DNA of 64,000 nucleotides from Pseudoscleropodium purum (lineage: Eukaryota; Streptophyta; Bryopsida; Hypnales; Brachytheciaceae). This document shows, in pieces, positions 59,532 through 64,000 of this stretch (within the stretch, counting starts at the first letter, position 1; every line of letters starts with the position of its first letter). The stretch is taken from positions 3,534,001-3,598,000 of the forward strand of contig OZ017797.1 of the NCBI GenBank assembly GCA_963969395.1, in the 5' to 3' direction. The translations under genes were made by a program, and so were the position numbers. Under the pieces are notes generated by a model. The model did no database searches and had not been told where the DNA came from. It was given only the letters and a program-made list of their open reading frames with translations.

Positions 59532-60008
59532 TTAATAGCTTTGAATCTTGACTGTGATCAATCGAGTAGCGAAAGCTAATGCAGGCTCCAACTGCACGGA
59601 GTGAGTGGCTAGAATCACTACATGCCTTGTTGGTACAACATTCCTAATTAGGTCACTCCATCCCCTTTCTATGGCGTTTGGCATACTCGGGTAGCTTGCT
59701 TCTTCACAATCAGTACATGTTTGTCTTCGAAAGTGTCTACACAAGTAATCAATGCTTAAAATAGTTGTTCATGTCCTTTAGTCGCTTAAAGATTCCAACA
59801 TTTGCCTAAACTTCAAGACAAGTAATGCAACACTTCCTAGGTAGACATTATTCAACAAGGTCTCTACAGACAACGTGGTAGCAATAACGAGTGAGATAGG
59901 TCCAAAAAGCATGATAATGTAGAAGGGAAACCAAAGTTTTTCAAATTTTTTTCTATATTCACAAGAAAAAGAGTGTATAGAGCATGTGCTTTCTAAGCAC
60001 AGCCACAA
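59532..60008 (-). pseudogene. Unidentified reading frame inside the PIF/Harbinger element
   Basis: Two stretches (60008-59778 and 59744-59532) lie in the same minus-strand frame, separated only by a TAA and a TGA. Together they span about 159 codons. The first half is hydrophobic with possible membrane segments (FPFYIIMLFGPISLVIATT and VYLGSVALLVL). I recognise no family. It lies between the two transposon genes, where such elements normally carry no third gene. It may be a captured host fragment or chance. Confidence 0.25.
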
Positions 60009-60767
60009 TAGAAGCCTACAGTGGTTGTATAGGAAAATACAAGTCTAATTCACTTCAAAGAGTGAATACCAATTTATCACATAGACTACATACAGTAAAA
60101 GAAAATATTCAAGCGTGTTAAAAGTTCCATGCACGTCATGCTTGGGATATGTACATGCTAGCGGAGCCCATATATAAAAGTCACTCGTTGATGCTAGATA
60201 TTGCATGATAGTTACGGTATGTCACTAGAAGTAGTCCTTAGCACATCGAATCCAACTGTTTTCCACATCATCAACAATTGCGTTAACTCTGTCCGTGGCA
60301 ACGTCCCTTGTCTTACGTTCATGCCTAGCTGAAGAAGGCTTTGTAGCTACTTTTTAGCTATGGAAACCATTGCTGATGACGAAGGATAGCTTGGACAAAC
60401 AACTCACAACATCACTTTGTTTCTAAATTGTTAAATGTGCATTCCCATTGGTGATGCGTGCACTTTTATGTCACTATAAATTGAGTGCATTTTTTTTTAC
60501 CATATTTTATTATAGTGTGTAGATGGGGGTCGCACTCTCTTTGGTACTACATCTGCCCAGTGAAAAGATGGAGGTTCACTTCATTATTGAACACTCGAGC
60601 TTTCGGGATGCCTCTGCTATATCCTTGATTTGCTTCGACATTACTTCTCTTGTGAAGTGGGTAGCTTCAGCAATTACAGAGTATCCAAAAAGACTCTTTT
60701 GTTGTACACCTATGTTTGTAGGATGTCGCTTAATGTTGTCACCTGATGTGTCCAAGGAGTTGATGAC

Positions 60768-61532
60768 CTATAGCGTTACTCTAGGAGGAAGGAAACATTT
60801 TGGAATTGCTAGAGAGGGAGATGACGTGGGCGCTAGCAGAGCATGAGGCGGTTTGCCGTCAATGTTATGGATGCATGCAACAACTAACTGTGTGGAGCCA
60901 AGAATGTCTTTGCTATCAGTATTTTCTTCATTAAACGCATCATGGTCTTCTTCAACATCGGCGGCTTCTTCCCCCTCCATAGCATCTTGAAACTGAGAGA
61001 TTAATGTTCAATAATTGTTGTCGTTAGTGGACATCAAATCGTAGTAGTGCAACAGAGTCATGGTGGGGGTGACCCCATACTAGTCGTTAATGAGTAGGAA
61101 AACGTCATGTAGAATGTAGTGTGGAAGACTTTCACGCTTCTTTTTAGCTACACCTATGTTCTAGAAAGAAGTGTTGTTTGTACCACTTCAAGCAAAATAA
61201 TGTGAAATGCGCTTGTAGTCTGGAATCAAGAGATTCCATTTACTCTTACAGGTCGTTGCATCACGCAAGCAAGGTGATTCACCCGCTTTCATAATGTTTG
61301 CGCTCACTTTCAACAACTTCTCACTATTGTTAGTCATGAATTCTTGACCATCAATAATGTACAAGTCTTTGTTGTGTTGAATGCACTTTGCTTCTATGAG
61401 GGCCTTGATCTCAAGAGGGTTCCAATTTGGACCATGCTCCTTTCGAGCTTGCTTTGTAGATGTGATGATCTCAGTACTCCTAGTATGTGGAGAAGCCAAA
61501 ATGACGCCAAAAACAATATGGGAAGGTCCCAC
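60768..61532 (-). pseudogene. Myb/SANT-like accessory protein of the PIF/Harbinger element, broken
   Basis: A single minus-strand frame runs from 61532 to 60768 with four in-frame stops (TGA 61188-61190, TAG 61161-61163, TAG 61080-61082, TGA 61008-61010). The upper part has a trihelix/SANT-like domain: NWNPLEIKALIEAK, a central helix region, then CKSKWNLLIPDYKRI. After the stops the frame still reads the usual downstream regions, including a KKKRESLPHY...LLINDYYG segment and DLMSTNDNN, followed by an acidic stretch (EGEEAADVEEDHD). In PIF/Harbinger elements this protein binds element ends and acts with the transposase. It faces the transposase gene, with about 1.9 kb between them. An upstream start beyond 61532 is possible. 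Confidence 0.8.
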
Positions 61533-62733
61533 TGCACTTCAATTTCCGATTGTTATCACAACACAAATCAAAAGATTGTCATGTGTATGTTCGATATTCA
61601 GTGGAACTGAGATCAATTCCATTAGGACATTCAAGGACTTGCAAGTGCACGTTCATGACAAGGACTAGGACAAAATGAAAGAAGTTTGGTAGTATATATA
61701 TATTCAAATTTAGCATGTCAAAGCTGTGGAGCAAAAAAAATATGAGACAATGATGGCACATACCTTCTCGATTAGTATTAGCGCTGACTGCGGGTTTCGG
61801 GGAGAACATGCAGGCACTTTACCTAAGGTATGTCGATCATGCATGCAAATGCACGTCAATACAAACAATGAATTCAGAACAATGATGGTGAAAAATCATG
61901 TGACACGGACAACATTCAAAAGAAGAGGACATTCAACCTCTGTTGCAAAATGCACCAACGCTCACCTAATTCCGTCGAGCCATTTGACGCTTCGCTTCTT
62001 GCAATTGGTCTTCTCAGAAATTGATGATCCATGTTGTACCATCTACAACACCAATAGCACAAAATTAGAATGTGTACAAGCACGAGACAAATAAAAGAAG
62101 TGGCTTGCATGATTCGAAATTCCAAAGTTCAATGCATCAAACCGCATTAATATGGCAATGAAGGCACTCACACAATCGACAACTGCTCCTCCATCCAAAA
62201 CAATGCTACTATAAACTTCAGTGTACTACTCAAATTGCGGATTCCTAAACATATATTGAATTCATGCAACAATGTTGCAAATGCACAAAGAGAACTGAGA
62301 AGCATCTCTAATTTGTAGGACTTCATCGCCCCTACTTAGCCACCTCAATTCAATTCCACACAAGGACACTTAAGCTTGCATGCGGTGCATGGAGTGGCCG
62401 TCCACACTTCCGATTTATAACATAGTATTTTTTATGAATTTATTGCCGCTCTTGGTTTATTGCCATATGGGGCGACCTGTATGTAAAAGCGCTCCTCCAA
62501 TGCTAGAATCTTTGTTTTCGCCTGATCTAGTGCCATGTTACGTACTAGAGATAAAATTCCAATTAAAAATATTAGCAACTGCCACTACCATAGGAGGCCA
62601 TCCTTAGCGGTTGCCAACTCGACAGACACGTAGATTCGGCATCTATTGCCAGTTGCAAGTTTACACAACACCTCACTCTACACCCTTAAATGTCATCGTA
62701 CCACAGTTCAAGCGAATTCGTGTGACACTACCT
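61533..62733. other. Right arm of the PIF/Harbinger element, no intact gene
   Basis: Short open stretches on both strands overlap each other (for example 61726-62094 + and 62125-61916 -), and none resembles a known protein. An untranslated leader or upstream exons of the Myb/SANT-like gene may lie here. Confidence 0.35.
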
Positions 62734-63339
62734 TTACAAAAATGAAAATAACAATATAAAACTCTAAACAATTGACAATGTTCAAGCATAATATCATATG
62801 TGTAGGTTAGTTTGATAGTTTCGGAAATGATTAGAGAAATTTTGGATCATATCTAAAATTTAAAAAAATTTCAACTATTTCTAAAAATTTGAAATCATCC
62901 AAAAAATCTTTTTGAATCTTTTTAGAAAAAAGGAATACATTTACACATGAACAAATAAAATCAATACAAAATTAGGAGTGTTGAAAAATTAGAGAAAACA
63001 AAGTGTCGAAGGCCAAAAAATCCAAATCAAGTTGCAAAACTATCAAACTCCCAAAAGTAAATTAATTTGGCAGCAAGGTGTCCAAACTAATCTATGCGTA
63101 CCATTATTATTGAAGTATTACCATTGTTACTATTTTTGCTGAAGTATTGTTAGACAAGCTCATTTTGGGTATTGATGTAGTATAATAGCAATACTACAAT
63201 CATACTTTCTCTTTTCTATAATGTTTTCATACTACATCAGTACTATACTATTAAACGTTGGCGGTAGTATTGAAATTGAGTCGCAACAACACTACTTAGA
63301 CCAAGAATTTTTTTGATATAAAATTGGAGCTATGACCAA
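62734..63339. other. AT-rich intergenic DNA
   Basis: No gene seen between the Harbinger relic and the terminal tandem repeat. Confidence 0.4.
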
Positions 63340-64000
63340 AATGATGGAAGGAATCCCAAACTAAAGTGGTGAAATGAAGCCAAATAAATTAATAAAATGT
63401 TAAAGTCATGCAACTAAATTGAAGTCTACATAAAATTGAAAGTCTTTCAATTGAGGTTGGAGTTGAAAAGTTTTTTTGGAAAAGCAATATGAAACTTTGT
63501 GGTTCAACTAATTTTTTAAACAAAGCCAAGGAAAATTTGAAATTTAAGAAAAAAATGAGAAGGTTAAAAGTTTTTTGAAGCAATCAATAAAACTTACAAA
63601 ACCACATAGAATGTAGAGTCTATTTTGTAATCGTAGAGGCCAAATCCATTGAAAATTGAGTGTCTTTTCAAATGAGGGAGTTAGAAAGTTTTTGAAGAAA
63701 CCAATGGAAACCTTTGAAGTTCAATTAATTTTAGAGGCTACAAAAGTTTAGAGAAGCTAAAACAATAATAGTGAAATGAAGCTAGGATGAAAATAATGGC
63801 ATTTTGAAGCCACAATAATACAATGGCATTTTGAAGTCCCATAACTGAAATTAAAGCCCATGGAGAATTCAATGTCTTTTTCATTGAAGGAGTTGGAAAG
63901 TTTTTTGAGAGAAACAAGGGAAACCTTGGGGGTTCAATTAATTTCTAAATCAAAGGCCAAAAAATTTGGATTGGGTTAATGTTTTAAATGAAAGGGTTGA
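63340..64000 (+). repeat. Degenerate tandem repeat, about 215-bp period
   Basis: Three successive units share GTCTTT-n-CA-n-TGAGG/GAAGG, GTTGGAAAGTTTTT, GAAACCTT-n-GTTCAATTAATTT and GTGAAATGAAGC. GTCTTT anchors lie at 63442, 63662 and 63874 (spacings 220 and 212). The array continues past the window end. Confidence 0.6.

Larger units (their letters stand above)
56646..62733. mobile_element. Decayed PIF/Harbinger DNA transposon, about 6.1 kb
   Basis: The block differs sharply in composition from its AT-rich flanks and holds remnants of both genes that define PIF/Harbinger elements: a DDE transposase on the plus strand and a Myb/SANT-like protein on the minus strand, in convergent order. Candidate terminal inverted repeats are AGGTAGTTTTGCACC at 56646 and, read on the minus strand, AGGTAGTGTCACACG ending at 62733 (11 of 15 bases match). 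A matching TGTGGTAC lies a little inside each end. The 3-bp flanks are TCA (56643-56645) and TTA (62734-62736), close to the TWA duplication typical of this superfamily, with one transition. The family assignment is strong; the exact ends are tentative. Confidence 0.75.

Noticed and set aside
60523..60846. 107-codon plus-strand frame opposite the Myb/SANT-like remnant
   Set aside because: It overlaps the end of the recognisable minus-strand frame and has no similarity itself; treated as shadow.
61344..62094. Plus-strand frames of 88-122 codons in the right arm of the Harbinger relic
   Set aside because: They overlap the antisense of the Myb/SANT-like gene or its leader and resemble nothing.

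Overview
The window looks like nuclear DNA of a land plant: one recognisable gene, an AP2/ERF transcription factor with a plant-type EAR repression motif and a short GT-AG intron, sits in a very AT-rich, transposon-filled background. I see no rRNA, tRNA, organellar, bacterial or CRISPR features. I cannot name the species; the extreme AT bias between genes and the dense inverted repeats would fit several plant lineages.

Layout. 1-4.3 kb is AT-rich repeat DNA with two diverged copies of a TTAA-bounded repeat family. 4.3-11.5 kb is a higher-GC island holding the two-exon ERF gene (8345-10030, +) and a possible unrelated 190-codon reading frame on the minus strand (11152-10580). 11.5-22 kb is AT-rich, with a GC-richer block between diverged direct repeats (14.9-16.9 kb), an almost perfect spacerless palindrome (18354-18451), and a cluster of TTAA-bounded elements, one nested in another (19.5-21.9 kb). 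22.3-34 kb has a small GC island, a long nested inverted repeat (24.7-25.9 kb), microsatellites and a TA-flanked fold-back element (31.0-32.0 kb). 34-42.8 kb has another GC island, a perfect 42-bp tandem triplication and three candidate MITEs. 45777-46460 (-) is the best unannotated protein candidate (227 aa, basic, rich in S/T-P). 50.3-53.2 kb has repeat copies, a degenerate 21-bp tandem array and a broken minus-strand reading frame. 56646-62733 is a decayed PIF/Harbinger DNA transposon with both characteristic genes, the DDE transposase (+) and the Myb/SANT-like protein (-), in convergent orientation. The last 0.7 kb is a degenerate tandem repeat of about 215 bp that runs off the window.

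Only the ERF gene is clearly intact. The rest is mostly the record of several cut-and-paste transposon groups: PIF/Harbinger (large relic), TTAA-targeting elements (piggyBac/Kolobok-like by target site and ends only), a TA-targeting fold-back element (Tc1/mariner-like by target site and ends only), and LINE-like tails. I found no convincing new multi-gene system. The most unusual signals are the TTAA family with a reconstructable empty site, the fold-back element with internal tandem subrepeats, and the palindrome.
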